NCBI RefSeq assembly: GCF_002863865.1
Contig: NZ_CP022684.1
Location: 2,013,501 to 2,077,500, forward strand
Source of the DNA: Ketobacter alkanivorans
GTDB lineage: Bacteria; Pseudomonadota; Gammaproteobacteria; Pseudomonadales; Ketobacteraceae
Direction of reading: 5' to 3'
DNA length: 64,000 nt
The position numbers were made by a program, and so were the translations under genes. Shown piece after piece: positions 8,704 through 17,555 of this stretch; position 1 is the first letter of the stretch, and the number at the start of each line of letters is the position of its first letter. Under the pieces are notes generated by a model. It was not told where the DNA came from and ran no database searches. It saw only the letters and a list, made by a program, of their open reading frames with translations.

Positions 8704-9921
8704 AGCAACGTAGGCGCTACGACAGAAGCTCCCAAAGGGGGCAATCTTGTCGACGATACCCAGGTCCGCCGCCTGAGCTGGGCGGTGGGCCCTATGGGCT
8801 TAAGTCAGTCGGCCATGTTGGTTTATCTTCCCCTGTTGGTCAGCAATACCGACCTGGATTATCAACATTGGGCACAGTTGTTTGCTGCAGGTATGCTGAC
8901 CTACCTCGTGGGGGCTATTGCCTGGCCACTGCTACTGCCCCGGTTGGGACATCGCCGTATGCTGTGGATTGGCTTAGGTGGTTTTGCCATAAGCATGATG
9001 TTGTTTGGAGCAACTTTGTGGATGAGGGACAGCGGGGTGCTGACTCGTGATGAGAACCTGATGGGTTTAATATTGAGTCGACTTTTGTATGGGGTTTTTG
9101 CGTCCAGCCTGCTGCCGGTAACCCAAAGCTGGAGCGCCCAACTGAGTCAACCTCAGCAGCGTCTGGCAGCTTTCAGCCGTATCAGCCAGCAACTGGCGCT
9201 ATCCCGCGCACTGGGCCCCATTCTGGCAGCGGCGGCAGGATGGCTGCACTGGTTACTGTTGCCGGTGCTTCTGGCTCTGCTGCCCCTGATTCTAATCACC
9301 AAATTGGCAGGATCACCCGAACCCACCCGGCCGAACTCCCAACTCGCACTGGGAAAAACCTTGCGTGGATTAATACCACCCCCCTGGCTTGGGGTCATCG
9401 CCATTGCCACAACCGCCATTGCCAGCAGCCTGCAATTTCAGCTCAGCCCCGCCTTAGCGGTACTGACCTCAGCATCAGCCGAGCACATCAGCCTTACCAT
9501 TGCGCTGTTAATGACTGCCGCCGCGGCACTGAGTGTCATTGGTCATCGTTTGCAGATCAGGCATCCCGCGCCCAACCCCATGTTGCGGCAGCTCTGGATT
9601 GCGGCGCTACTGGTCACCTGCACTTTGGGGTTGCTGCTAAGCCATAATCTGTGGGGGCTGTGCGCCATCGCATTATTGATGAGCCTGGGGTTAGCCTGGC
9701 TCACACCGCTTTACAGCACATCGTTATCCCTTGGGCAACATCAAAACCAGCAACACCTGGTGGCAGCGCAATTGGGCCTCACTCATATTCTGGGGCATCT
9801 GCTGGGGTTGTCTGTTACGGCGGTAGCCATGGCGCAATCCCTTAGCTGTGTTTATATCTGGATGACAATACTGGGCATGATCATCGCCATCGCCAACCTT
9901 TCCCACCAGCCAGAAGGCTGA
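8683..9921 (+). CDS. shiF: MFS transporter, ShiF-like siderophore exporter
   Basis: Major-facilitator inner-membrane protein of about 412 aa with 11-12 hydrophobic segments; the first runs from GPMGLSQSAMLVYLPLLV. ShiF-type MFS proteins sit divergent to iucA in enterobacterial aerobactin islands and are thought to export the siderophore; the same arrangement is seen here. The start is uncertain. ATG 8683 lies inside the Fur-like sequence and has no Shine-Dalgarno; the conserved part begins only near RRLSWAVGPMG (about 8770), and a strong AAAGGGGG at 8734-8741 has no ATG, GTG or TTG suitably placed in frame. It converges with the downstream hydroxylase gene, 13 bp apart. Confidence 0.82.
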   Translation: MQTIIIQSNVGATTEAPKGGNLVDDTQVRRLSWAVGPMGLSQSAMLVYLPLLVSNTDLDYQHWAQLFAAGMLTYLVGAIAWPLLLPRLGHRRMLWIGLGGFAISMMLFGATLWMRDSGVLTRDENLMGLILSRLLYGVFASSLLPVTQSWSAQLSQPQQRLAAFSRISQQLALSRALGPILAAAAGWLHWLLLPVLLALLPLILITKLAGSPEPTRPNSQLALGKTLRGLIPPPWLGVIAIATTAIASSLQFQLSPALAVLTSASAEHISLTIALLMTAAAALSVIGHRLQIRHPAPNPMLRQLWIAALLVTCTLGLLLSHNLWGLCAIALLMSLGLAWLTPLYSTSLSLGQHQNQQHLVAAQLGLTHILGHLLGLSVTAVAMAQSLSCVYIWMTILGMIIAIANLSHQPEG

Positions 9922-9934
9922 TGCACGCCGAGCG

Positions 9935-10966
9935 TTAAGAAGCCTGCTCGGTAACGTGCTTATTGCCAGAGAAAACACGCTTGAGCTTGAGAATGCCAAA
10001 GTACGTGGCCCAAACCCCACCCACTACCGCACGTTGCAACCATGAGAACAGACGCACCCCCATTGGCTGCTGTTTATAAACCGTCACTTCCTGAGATTTT
10101 CCGGTCTTGTGATCTTTGCTGATCACCAGGCTATCATCCTGCTGATTAGGATTTTTGGCCCACTTCAATTCATAGGTGTTGCATTGAAATGTGTGTTCCG
10201 CGATAGGTGTAAAATGATACACAATCGGCAAACCACGAATTTTCACCGCCAACATGCCATCACTGACAAACACATCACCGGAAATAGGCACCGTCAATCC
10301 CAACAATGGTCCACGCACCACCAATGTTCCACAATAAGACTTCAGAGTTTCCTCATCCATTTCAATAGGGTTCAATTGCAGTATCTCGGTTTCACTGCGT
10401 ACCTGCTCTATAAACGCTTCCGGGAACAATTCCAGCGTCTCAGCCGTAATGGGGCAATCCATAACCAGATGCACTCGGGTTATATCGCTTTTATTGCGCA
10501 AGGAATGCGGCTTCGAAAAATCCCCAAACCAGAATTCACCAGGTTTCCAATATACCTCGTCATCCCCAATACTGAACTCAACTCTGGGATCCGTCACAAT
10601 AGGAATATGCAAGCGCACCATACCGTGATGCCAGCCAAACCCGGCATCCGTGTGTTCACCAATCACTTTTCCCGGCGGCAAAAACAGAATGCGCGCCACG
10701 TAAACCGGGCAACCAATATTGTCCAGCACTTCCTTAAAGTAAGCGCATTGCTTCAACACCGCCGTGTCCTTGCTGTGGCCTGTGTGTGCGGCCAGGGTAT
10801 TGCCATGATCGCCAGAAAAATTGCGCAGCCCAATACCAGTCCAACTGCCGTCATGGTATTTACCAACCTGAGGTGCAGATTGAAAATGGGCGGTCGCGGT
10901 ATCCAGATCCGCCTTCAGGCGATCCACATCAAAGCTTCCCTTTAACTGAACACTGGTGGTTTTCAT
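9935..10966 (-). CDS. Aspartyl/asparaginyl beta-hydroxylase-like Fe(II)/2-oxoglutarate oxygenase
   Basis: Predicted non-haem iron dioxygenase of the AspH family (cupin fold), 343 aa. The metal ligands are visible as HTD (H105, D107) and distal H154 in SKPHSLRN, with R164 as likely 2-oxoglutarate ligand. The catalytic domain covers about residues 30-175; the remaining 160 residues are an unrecognised C-terminal domain with a basic, tryptophan-rich end (FSWLQRAVVGGVWATYFGILKL) that may touch the membrane. ATG 10966 has AGGAG seven bases upstream. It lies 42 bp downstream of the SGNH gene on the same strand, so it is probably the third gene of an MBOAT-SGNH-AspH operon. The substrate is unknown. 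Confidence 0.8.
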   Translation of the reverse strand: MKTTSVQLKGSFDVDRLKADLDTATAHFQSAPQVGKYHDGSWTGIGLRNFSGDHGNTLAAHTGHSKDTAVLKQCAYFKEVLDNIGCPVYVARILFLPPGKVIGEHTDAGFGWHHGMVRLHIPIVTDPRVEFSIGDDEVYWKPGEFWFGDFSKPHSLRNKSDITRVHLVMDCPITAETLELFPEAFIEQVRSETEILQLNPIEMDEETLKSYCGTLVVRGPLLGLTVPISGDVFVSDGMLAVKIRGLPIVYHFTPIAEHTFQCNTYELKWAKNPNQQDDSLVISKDHKTGKSQEVTVYKQQPMGVRLFSWLQRAVVGGVWATYFGILKLKRVFSGNKHVTEQAS

Positions 10967-11008
10967 CTCATGCTCCTATTGCAATGACCGCTGGTCATAC
11001 CTGTCGCT

Positions 11009-12244
11009 CTACTGCTTATTATTCTGAATAAAGTACCCGGCCACATCCTGCGCCAGAATAGTCGAAAACAATGGCCGCCCTGAGTCCATAGACAAGTGGG
11101 TGACGTCATAAAAAGCCGATTCATCAAAAGCCTCATGCTCCTGATAATTGTGTACTGTCACGCCTGTAACCTGCTGCAAATGCGCCAGCATCTGCGCCAA
11201 TCGCTGCTGCCCCTCGGGGGATGGCTGGACCCACTTACGGTTACGCGGCATCACAACAATTTCTACCCGATCTGAAAACCGCTGAGCGCTCTTCACTGTA
11301 TCAATAAATTCATCAATCAGCTTGTCATTGAAGGACAGATTCTCTATATCACAGCATTGAATTCTTCCCGCAAGATCCATCTCCAGTGCCTTAGGATGCC
11401 GCATTTCACCTGAGATTTTCGCTGCCAGCGCCTGTGCTTGAGGTGAAAGATCCATCATATCAATCAAACCACCCTGAGTTAGCGGATTCCACACATGGGA
11501 CTTTTTGGTCACCGGGTGTTCCTGATAGATGTATTTATTCAGCTCGGAGCGGAATTCCGATAACTGCTGAATATGCTTCAGCTGATCATCGGTGAGTTGA
11601 TTCATCATCGGAGCCTGTGCCTGAGCCTGCCCCACCAAAAAACGCACGCCCCCGGTGATCGCTTCTGCAGACACGCCGTTGCGTAAGTACTTGATACTGA
11701 CCAGACGAGCAAAGCGCTCCGGATCATCCCACAGCGTATCCATCACCTCGTCCGGCGACATCAACACAGCCTGGATCTGCTCTGTCATAAACGGTCGAAA
11801 CTGTTGGCGCGCATCGGTGACCAAAAACGGATTAAACTCTATCAGCGTCAATGCAGCATTACGCTGATGCAGGGCAAAGGTCTCCGCCATCCGTCGTACC
11901 AATATCTTCTGATAGCTGGGCTTCATATTACCCATGCCCACATTAAAACTGGTCACCCTACTACCGCTGGCCTGCGCCAATGCCGCATCAAACACTCGCG
12001 GAGAGAAGCCATCTTTTACCAGCGATGAACCTACGAACAACGCGGTATCACCATCGACTTCAGCCATATAATCCATGGATTCGATCACCGAGCGAATGCG
12101 CTGGATACCAAAAATATCACCGGCACTGCTTTCGGCAGATCGCGTCAACCAGTTCACCAGGCCCACCGCTGGCAACATCGTAATCGCCGCGATGAACATC
12201 GTGTAAAACGCGATGTTTCTAGAACTGGAAGTAGATGAACTCAT
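11009..12244 (-). CDS. Membrane-anchored SGNH/DltD-AlgX-like protein paired with MBOAT
   Basis: 411 aa protein with one N-terminal membrane segment (about residues 11-33) and a periplasmic domain. The block FVGSSLVKDGF (G72-S73-S74) resembles the SGNH block I serine, and YDVTHLS (D380, H383) resembles the block V Asp-x-x-His, as in DltD, AlgX or PatB-type partners of MBOAT acyltransferases. It overlaps the MBOAT gene by 26 bp, supporting a two-protein relay in which the MBOAT passes an acyl group across the membrane and the SGNH protein transfers it to an extracytoplasmic acceptor. The acceptor (polysaccharide, peptidoglycan or lipid) is unknown. Confidence 0.72.
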   Translation of the reverse strand: MSSSTSSSRNIAFYTMFIAAITMLPAVGLVNWLTRSAESSAGDIFGIQRIRSVIESMDYMAEVDGDTALFVGSSLVKDGFSPRVFDAALAQASGSRVTSFNVGMGNMKPSYQKILVRRMAETFALHQRNAALTLIEFNPFLVTDARQQFRPFMTEQIQAVLMSPDEVMDTLWDDPERFARLVSIKYLRNGVSAEAITGGVRFLVGQAQAQAPMMNQLTDDQLKHIQQLSEFRSELNKYIYQEHPVTKKSHVWNPLTQGGLIDMMDLSPQAQALAAKISGEMRHPKALEMDLAGRIQCCDIENLSFNDKLIDEFIDTVKSAQRFSDRVEIVVMPRNRKWVQPSPEGQQRLAQMLAHLQQVTGVTVHNYQEHEAFDESAFYDVTHLSMDSGRPLFSTILAQDVAGYFIQNNKQ

Positions 12245-13631
12245 AGCCCGGCTCCCCGATAAGAATGGTGAAGGTCAGCCCTAAAATCAGCAATGGCACA
12301 AAGCGGGCGTAACGACGGGTAATCAACTCACGGCCGTGAACAATACCGTAATCAATACAATGGATCAGCAGGATCGCCACCGCCACCATAGCCAGCAGGC
12401 CACCGGCAAACGGCTGGGCCTCAACTGCCGATCCAGGGCTGTGCAAAGCAGCGATAATAGTCAAAGCATCCTGCACCGATTCGGCACGGAAGAACACCCA
12501 ACCAATACACACCAAATAGAACGTAAACAACCACTGCAGCCAGCGAAATGCTCGCAGCTTTATACCCGCCAGCCACTGCCCCAACGCCGTACCCCGCAAC
12601 ATATGAGTGGCCGAAATAATAACACCATGGTATGCACCCCAGATCACAAAGGTCCAGGCGGCACCATGCCACAACCCACCCAACAGCATCGTGATAAACA
12701 CGTTGCGAATTTGCCGCCCGTTACGGTTGCCCCCCAGCGAGATATACAGGTAATCCCTCAACCAACTGGATAAGGAAATATGCCAGCGCTTCCAGAAATC
12801 CACTGGTGACAGCGCAAAATAAGGCGTGTTGAAATTCAGGGGAATTTGTATTCCCAGCAACAAGGCAATACCGATGGCGATATCGCTGTAACCGGAGAAA
12901 TCACCGTATATTTGGCCCGCGAATGCCAGCACGCCCGTCACCGTCTCGATCCAGCTCAAGGGCGCATCACTGTTAAAAAGCGTTTGCGCAGGGGACGACA
13001 GCAAATCTGCAATGGTCTTTTTAAACAAACCCATGGTAATGAGCACAAAACCAAACTTAACGTTTTCCGGCGTCACATCAGGAAAGCGTTCTATCTGCGG
13101 CAGGATCTGCTTGGCCCGCAGAATCGGCCCGGCAACCAATTGCGGAAAAAACGAAAGGGTAGCAAAAAAAGGCACAAAATTATGTCGAGCCTTGGTTTCA
13201 CGCCGATACACATCAATGGTGTAACTCATGCTCTGGAAGGTATAAAACGAAATACCCACCGGTAACACCACCTCCAGCGTACCCAGCGAGACAGGCACAC
13301 CAAAGAAGCTCAGTGTTTCCTGCACCGAATCGATCATGAAATTGGAATACTTGAAGATCCCCAGAATACCCAGGTTTACAAACAGAGAAACGAACAACCA
13401 CTGCTTACGCCGCCGTTGCTCGGTGTGTCCCTCGATTTGCTGGGCCACAAAAAAATCCACCACCCCGCTGAACACCAACAACGGCACAAAGCGATAATCC
13501 CAACCGGCGTAAAATATTAGGCTGGCGGCCACCATAAACAGCGCGCGGGTATGCGGCCGAGTAAAAACGAAGGAGTGTAGGATAAAAAAAAGGCAAAAAA
13601 AGCCAAAAAACAACGATGTATTAAACAGCAT
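12219..13631 (-). CDS. MBOAT family O-acyltransferase, AlgI/DltB-like
   Basis: Polytopic membrane-bound O-acyltransferase, 470 aa, normal AlgI length. Diagnostic motifs: GISFYTFQSMSYTIDVYR (127-143), FFPQLVAGPILR, DFWKRWHISLSSWLRDYLYISLG (H284) and LLGGLWHGAAWTFVIWG with the invariant His322. Such proteins move an acyl group from a cytoplasmic donor towards a periplasmic acceptor. No alginate genes are present in the window, so alginate is not implied. It is the first gene of an operon with an SGNH partner and an AspH-like oxygenase. The 285 bp upstream separate it from a divergent gene. Confidence 0.9.
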   Translation of the reverse strand: MLFNTSLFFGFFCLFFILHSFVFTRPHTRALFMVAASLIFYAGWDYRFVPLLVFSGVVDFFVAQQIEGHTEQRRRKQWLFVSLFVNLGILGIFKYSNFMIDSVQETLSFFGVPVSLGTLEVVLPVGISFYTFQSMSYTIDVYRRETKARHNFVPFFATLSFFPQLVAGPILRAKQILPQIERFPDVTPENVKFGFVLITMGLFKKTIADLLSSPAQTLFNSDAPLSWIETVTGVLAFAGQIYGDFSGYSDIAIGIALLLGIQIPLNFNTPYFALSPVDFWKRWHISLSSWLRDYLYISLGGNRNGRQIRNVFITMLLGGLWHGAAWTFVIWGAYHGVIISATHMLRGTALGQWLAGIKLRAFRWLQWLFTFYLVCIGWVFFRAESVQDALTIIAALHSPGSAVEAQPFAGGLLAMVAVAILLIHCIDYGIVHGRELITRRYARFVPLLILGLTFTILIGEPGYEFIYFQF

Positions 13632-13916
13632 CCCAGTACTTCACAATTCTTATTATTATCCCGCAGACAACCAAATCCGGGGAACACAACGCACGGAGGG
13701 CTATTGTCCAGCACCACCCCGAACCCGTCAATTGGCGTCAGATAGCCGGTCAACCGACAGAACCTGGCCCTAAATGACCGTTTTTTAGCACGCTTTGACT
13801 GTACCAGCCTGCACGGCTTTCCCTATACTGGGACGTACGCACTAGATTTACCACTACAAAACGTAACCGTATTTGCAGATACCGTATTCGATGCCACCCC
13901 GTTTGAGGTACCAACC
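13632..13916. other. Divergent intergenic region (285 bp)
   Basis: Non-coding gap between the MBOAT operon (-) and the PF10118 gene (+). It must hold both promoters. A TATACT at about 13825-13830 and a TTGACT at about 13796-13801 are visible but too far apart (about 23 bp) to form one convincing sigma-70 promoter. No hairpin or repeat stands out. Confidence 0.5.
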
Positions 13917-14786
13917 ATGACCGCCGCTGCTCACCAAAATGCCAATCGCATTGGCACAGACGACATTCCTGTTCGCCATATGGATTTTGAATTCGACGAC
14001 AGCATCCCCACCTTCTGGTTTGGTAACGATCCGCTGCGTTCCATGATACTGACAGCGCTATCCGGCACCTTCCCTGAAGGGGAGCGTATGTTTATGCGGT
14101 CTGTGCGGCATTTCCAAAAGGCCATCAAAAACCCCGAGCTGAAAAAACAGGTGAAAGCGTTTATCGGCCAGGAAGCCCATCACGGCAAGGAACATGAGTC
14201 CTTCAATAATATGATGAGCCGCAAAGGCATACCGGTGGATCAAATCGATAAGTTCACTAAGATCGGACTGGGACGCCAGGAGAAGTTCTATTCACCCGAG
14301 CGCCTGCTGGCAAAAACCTGCGCCCTGGAACACTTCACAGCGCTGTTTGCCGAAACCCTGCTGGCACACCCCGAGCTGATCGATGAAGTAGATGAAAGCC
14401 TCAAACCCCTGTGGATATGGCACGCCATAGAAGAGAGCGAACATAAGTCGGTAGCGTATGACGTCTATCAGGAGCAAGTAGGAGGCTATTGGATTCGGGT
14501 CAGTGAAATGGCCATCACCACCCTGCTGTTCAGCTTCTTCTCAACGCTGCATACCGCCCAGCTGCTGCATGCAGCCAAGGATCTGCCCAAGCAGAAAACC
14601 TCCCTCAGGCAACGAGCGAAAGGCCTGTGGAAACATCGAGATGTATTTGCCGAGCTGGGTAAACACTACATCTCCTATTACAGCCCCAGCTTTCATCCCA
14701 CCCAGAAAGACAGCTCAGACCTGCGCAATAAAGGCCTGGCAATGCTGACCCAATATGTGGGTGAAAAGGCCAACATCTCAGCCTGA
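13917..14786 (+). CDS. PF10118-type predicted metal-dependent hydrolase
   Basis: 289 aa cytoplasmic protein of the family annotated as 'metal-dependent hydrolase' (PF10118); real reactions are not established. Helical, His/Glu-rich motifs typical of the family are visible: FIGQEAHHGKEHESFN (about 83-98), CALEHFTALFAE (about 138-149) and WHAIEESEHKSVAYDVY (about 169-185); spacing of E-x-x-H pairs resembles a di-iron ferritin-like site. ATG 13917 has GAGG upstream. It is monocistronic in appearance; a hairpin follows at 14812-14836. Confidence 0.82.
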   Translation: MTAAAHQNANRIGTDDIPVRHMDFEFDDSIPTFWFGNDPLRSMILTALSGTFPEGERMFMRSVRHFQKAIKNPELKKQVKAFIGQEAHHGKEHESFNNMMSRKGIPVDQIDKFTKIGLGRQEKFYSPERLLAKTCALEHFTALFAETLLAHPELIDEVDESLKPLWIWHAIEESEHKSVAYDVYQEQVGGYWIRVSEMAITTLLFSFFSTLHTAQLLHAAKDLPKQKTSLRQRAKGLWKHRDVFAELGKHYISYYSPSFHPTQKDSSDLRNKGLAMLTQYVGEKANISA

Positions 14787-14811
14787 TACAGATCAAAACA
14801 ACCGCTGATTC

Positions 14812-14836
14812 AATGGCACCTGGCAACGGTGCCATT
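14812..14836 (+). terminator. Hairpin downstream of the PF10118 gene
   Basis: Perfect 9-bp stem AATGGCACC (14812-14820), loop TGGCAAC, GGTGCCATT (14828-14836). It lies 25 bp after the stop codon but lacks a following T-run, so it may be a weak or Rho-assisted terminator or an mRNA-stabilising 3' hairpin. Confidence 0.5.
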
Positions 14837-14931
14837 GCCCCCAACAAGGCCCCCCGCTGGTTTAGCCACCCCGAAACCGGTATCATCTGCACCCATTACT
14901 TTACCTATTACAAGTCGGTGGGACTGCATTC

Positions 14932-15942
14932 ATGGAAATCATCAAGACCCTGGGCGAATTCATCATTGATCAGCAAACAGAGTATCCAGACGCCAGCGGC
15001 GAACTGACCTCTCTGTTTTCTTCAATCCGACTGGCAGCAAAAATATTGCACCGGGAGATCAATAAGGCTGGCCTGGCGGACATCATGGGATCAGCCGGAG
15101 AAGACAACGTACAAGGCGAACAGCAGCAAAAACTGGATGTCTACGCCAACGAACGCTTCAAAAATGCTCTGGCCCAGCGCGGCGTGGTCTGCGGTATAGC
15201 CTCCGAAGAAGAAGAAGAGTTCGTCACCTTTGAAGAAACCAAAAACCTGGACGGTAAATACGTCGTATTGATCGATCCTCTGGATGGCTCCTCCAACATC
15301 GATGTGAACGTCTCCGTTGGAACCATTTTCAGCATTTATCGCCGCGTATCGCCACTGGGCAGCCACGTCACCGAGGAAGATTTTCTGCAACCCGGCCATA
15401 AGCAGATCGCCGCTGGTTACGTTATCTATGGTTCCTCCACCATGCTGGTCTACTCTACCGGCAACGGCGTGAACGGTTTCACCTACGATCCCACCATCGG
15501 TGTGTTCTGCCTGTCTCACCCCAACCTGAAGATCCCTGCCGACGGCAACATCTACTCAGTCAACGAAGGCAACTACATACACTTCCCCGATGGCGTAAAA
15601 AAATACATTAAATACTGTCAGGAAGAAGACACCACCACCAACCGCCCATACACCTCTCGCTACATCGGTTCACTGGTATCAGACTTCCATCGCAACCTGA
15701 TCAAAGGCGGCATCTATCTATACCCCACCTCCAGCCGCTACCCCAACGGTAAACTGCGCCTGCTGTATGAGTGCAACCCCATGGCCTACCTGATCGAACA
15801 GGCCGGGGGAACCGCCGTTGCCACCACCGGGCAGCGCATTCTGGACATTGAGCCAACCACACTGCATCAGCGTTGCCCGCTGTTTGTGGGATCGCCGAAC
15901 ATGGTCGGCAAGCTGGAAGAGTTCATTACCGAGTTCGGCTGA
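14932..15942 (+). CDS. fbp: Fructose-1,6-bisphosphatase, class 1
   Basis: Gluconeogenic Mg-dependent phosphatase hydrolysing fructose-1,6-bisphosphate to fructose-6-phosphate. 336 aa, standard class I length. The metal-site signature [17 protein letters not shown] runs from residue 115, preceded by ASEEEE (90-95); substrate-binding [14 protein letters not shown] and [20 protein letters not shown] follow in the C-terminal half. The Shine-Dalgarno before ATG 14932 is weak. The small methyltransferase gene starts 2 bp after its stop, suggesting co-transcription. Confidence 0.97.
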   Translation: MEIIKTLGEFIIDQQTEYPDASGELTSLFSSIRLAAKILHREINKAGLADIMGSAGEDNVQGEQQQKLDVYANERFKNALAQRGVVCGIASEEEEEFVTFEETKNLDGKYVVLIDPLDGSSNIDVNVSVGTIFSIYRRVSPLGSHVTEEDFLQPGHKQIAAGYVIYGSSTMLVYSTGNGVNGFTYDPTIGVFCLSHPNLKIPADGNIYSVNEGNYIHFPDGVKKYIKYCQEEDTTTNRPYTSRYIGSLVSDFHRNLIKGGIYLYPTSSRYPNGKLRLLYECNPMAYLIEQAGGTAVATTGQRILDIEPTTLHQRCPLFVGSPNMVGKLEEFITEFG

Positions 15943-15944
15943 TC

Positions 15945-16406
15945 ATGCAGGCGCTGGAGCTAAAAATCCCCCCATTGGCACTGGTAGTTATTTTCGGTGC
16001 GCTGATGGGGTTGGCTGCGTGGCTCAGTCCGCCGATGAATCTACCCACTTGGATGATCATGCTCAATACCGGCGCTCTTGCCCTGCTGGGTTGTGTAGTC
16101 GCGCTTACAGGTGTGATTAGCTTTCGGCGCGCCAAAACCACCGTCAACCCACTACAACCAGACGCCAGCTCATCATTGGTCAGCACCGGCATATACCGAT
16201 ACAGTCGCAACCCCATGTACGTTGGCTTCCTGTGCTGGCTATTGGCCTGGGGCGTATTCCTCAACAGTGGCTTAGCCCTGTTGCTGGCGCTGGGGTTCAT
16301 CCCGTATATGAACCGATTCCAAATCGTCCCCGAAGAACAAGCCCTGCAACAATTGTTTGGCAACTCTTTTACCCAATACCGAAAGCACGTGCGACGCTGG
16401 CTGTAA
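15945..16406 (+). CDS. Isoprenylcysteine/phospholipid-type membrane methyltransferase
   Basis: Small integral membrane protein (153 aa, four hydrophobic segments) of the ICMT/PEMT superfamily. The signature STGIYRYSRNPMYVGFLCWLLAWG near residues 74-97 and the C-terminal PEEQALQQLFGNSFTQYRKHVRRWL match this group, which binds S-adenosylmethionine at the membrane face. The substrate is unknown in bacteria. ATG 15945 begins just after the fbp stop; the frame extends upstream into fbp without similarity. Confidence 0.85.
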   Translation: MQALELKIPPLALVVIFGALMGLAAWLSPPMNLPTWMIMLNTGALALLGCVVALTGVISFRRAKTTVNPLQPDASSSLVSTGIYRYSRNPMYVGFLCWLLAWGVFLNSGLALLLALGFIPYMNRFQIVPEEQALQQLFGNSFTQYRKHVRRWL

Positions 16407-16441
16407 TGCCTCATGCAGCAATGCGTTGACTTCCGGCTCCC

Positions 16442-16470
16442 CGCTGGGTAGAACATCAAACTACCCAGCG
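16442..16470 (+). terminator. Strong hairpin between methyltransferase and DUF2189 genes
   Basis: Perfect 10-bp stem CGCTGGGTAG (16442-16451), 9-base loop, CTACCCAGCG (16461-16470). No T-run follows, so it may attenuate or stabilise rather than cleanly terminate. It lies 33 bp before the next start codon. Confidence 0.5.
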
Positions 16471-16502
16471 ACAGATTACGACCCATCTGAAAAGGAGCCT
16501 TC

Positions 16503-17300
16503 ATGACCAGCCCCACTCTATCTGAAATTCAGGTCCGCCCACTGAGCGTCGACCATCCCTGGTTGTGGCTGCAGAAAGGCTGGGAAGACTTCAAACGCGT
16601 ACCTCTGATTGGGCTGGCTCACGGGATCGCTGTATCAGGGTTTGGATTTTTACTGCTGGTGCTGGCCTATGATCAGTTCTGGCTATTGGCCGGTGCATTC
16701 ACGGGCTTTCTAGCGGTCGCCCCAGTATTGGCAGTAGGCCTATACGCCGTCAGCCGCGCGCTGGAACAAAACGAACCGGCCACTTTCATGCTGGTATTGC
16801 GCACCTGGTGGAGCTGGCGCGGAAAGCCTCGCCATGATTGGCGCCTGGTGCGTTTTAGCCTGCTACTGGGCCTGTCTGGTGCCGGCTGGGTGGTTACCTC
16901 CGCCGCGCTCATTGTTTTATTCTCTGCTGCGCCCGTAAACCAACCGCTGGATTTTCTACGCTACGTAGTGGCCGCTCCAGACAGCTATCTATTCGAAGCC
17001 TGGCTCATACTCGGTGGCATATTGGCTGCACCGGTATTTGCATCCACCGTCGTCACCCTGCCTTTACTGCTGGACAGGCGCGTCAGCATATTGGACGCCG
17101 TACTGGTTAGCTGGAAAGTCATCATGCAAAACCCCCAGCCCATGGCATTGTGGGCGGCACTGATCATGATCATCTCACTATTGGGTTTAGTTGCCCTGAT
17201 TGGCAGCGTACTGGTCATTCCTGTACTGGGTCACGCCAGCTGGCATGTATACCGCGATGCAGTTGATGCCCACACCCTGCCACCCAGAATAGGGAGTTAA
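16503..17300 (+). CDS. DUF2189 integral membrane protein
   Basis: 265 aa membrane protein of the DUF2189 family. Typical opening: PLSVDHPWLWLQKGWEDFKRVPLIGLAHG, then about six membrane segments. No enzymatic residues recognised; function unknown. AAAAGGAG lies shortly upstream of ATG 16503. The DUF2788 gene follows after 2 bp and an alpha/beta hydrolase after that, so the three are probably co-transcribed. Confidence 0.85.
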   Translation: MTSPTLSEIQVRPLSVDHPWLWLQKGWEDFKRVPLIGLAHGIAVSGFGFLLLVLAYDQFWLLAGAFTGFLAVAPVLAVGLYAVSRALEQNEPATFMLVLRTWWSWRGKPRHDWRLVRFSLLLGLSGAGWVVTSAALIVLFSAAPVNQPLDFLRYVVAAPDSYLFEAWLILGGILAAPVFASTVVTLPLLLDRRVSILDAVLVSWKVIMQNPQPMALWAALIMIISLLGLVALIGSVLVIPVLGHASWHVYRDAVDAHTLPPRIGS

Positions 17301-17302
17301 CC

Positions 17303-17524
17303 ATGGAAGGCGCCGTGCTAGGCTACACCGAAGAACAAATCGCCACTTTTGGGCTCACCTTCGGCGTTGCTGCTTTCATGCTCTATATGCTATTTATAGT
17401 CGCCCAGCTGGCGCGGGAGTCCAAAGCCGGGCGCTTCGGCACCTTTATGATCTTTTTAGTACTCACCCTGGGCATGCTGGGATTCGTCGCCAAACTCTTC
17501 ATTCAATGGCTATTGGACATCTAG
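17303..17524 (+). CDS. DUF2788 small membrane protein
   Basis: 73 aa protein with two membrane helices (about residues 16-33 and 46-68) joined by a basic loop ARESKAGRFG, as in the gammaproteobacterial DUF2788 family. GGGAG just upstream of ATG 17303 overlaps the end of the preceding gene. Function unknown; the size and topology would suit a membrane-complex accessory subunit. Confidence 0.85.
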   Translation: MEGAVLGYTEEQIATFGLTFGVAAFMLYMLFIVAQLARESKAGRFGTFMIFLVLTLGMLGFVAKLFIQWLLDI

Positions 17525-17555
17525 CAACTGCCAACAACCGTTAGGAATCTGCATT

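Noticed and set aside
10109..10945. 278-codon open frame on the plus strand
   Set aside because: Lies entirely antisense to the AspH-like gene, which has clear catalytic residues and a ribosome-binding site; the antisense protein is low in order and matches no family I know.
12219..13631. Alginate acetylase (algI) for the MBOAT gene
   Set aside because: No alginate biosynthesis genes are nearby and the partner is an SGNH protein with an AspH-like oxygenase, so the alginate role is not supported.
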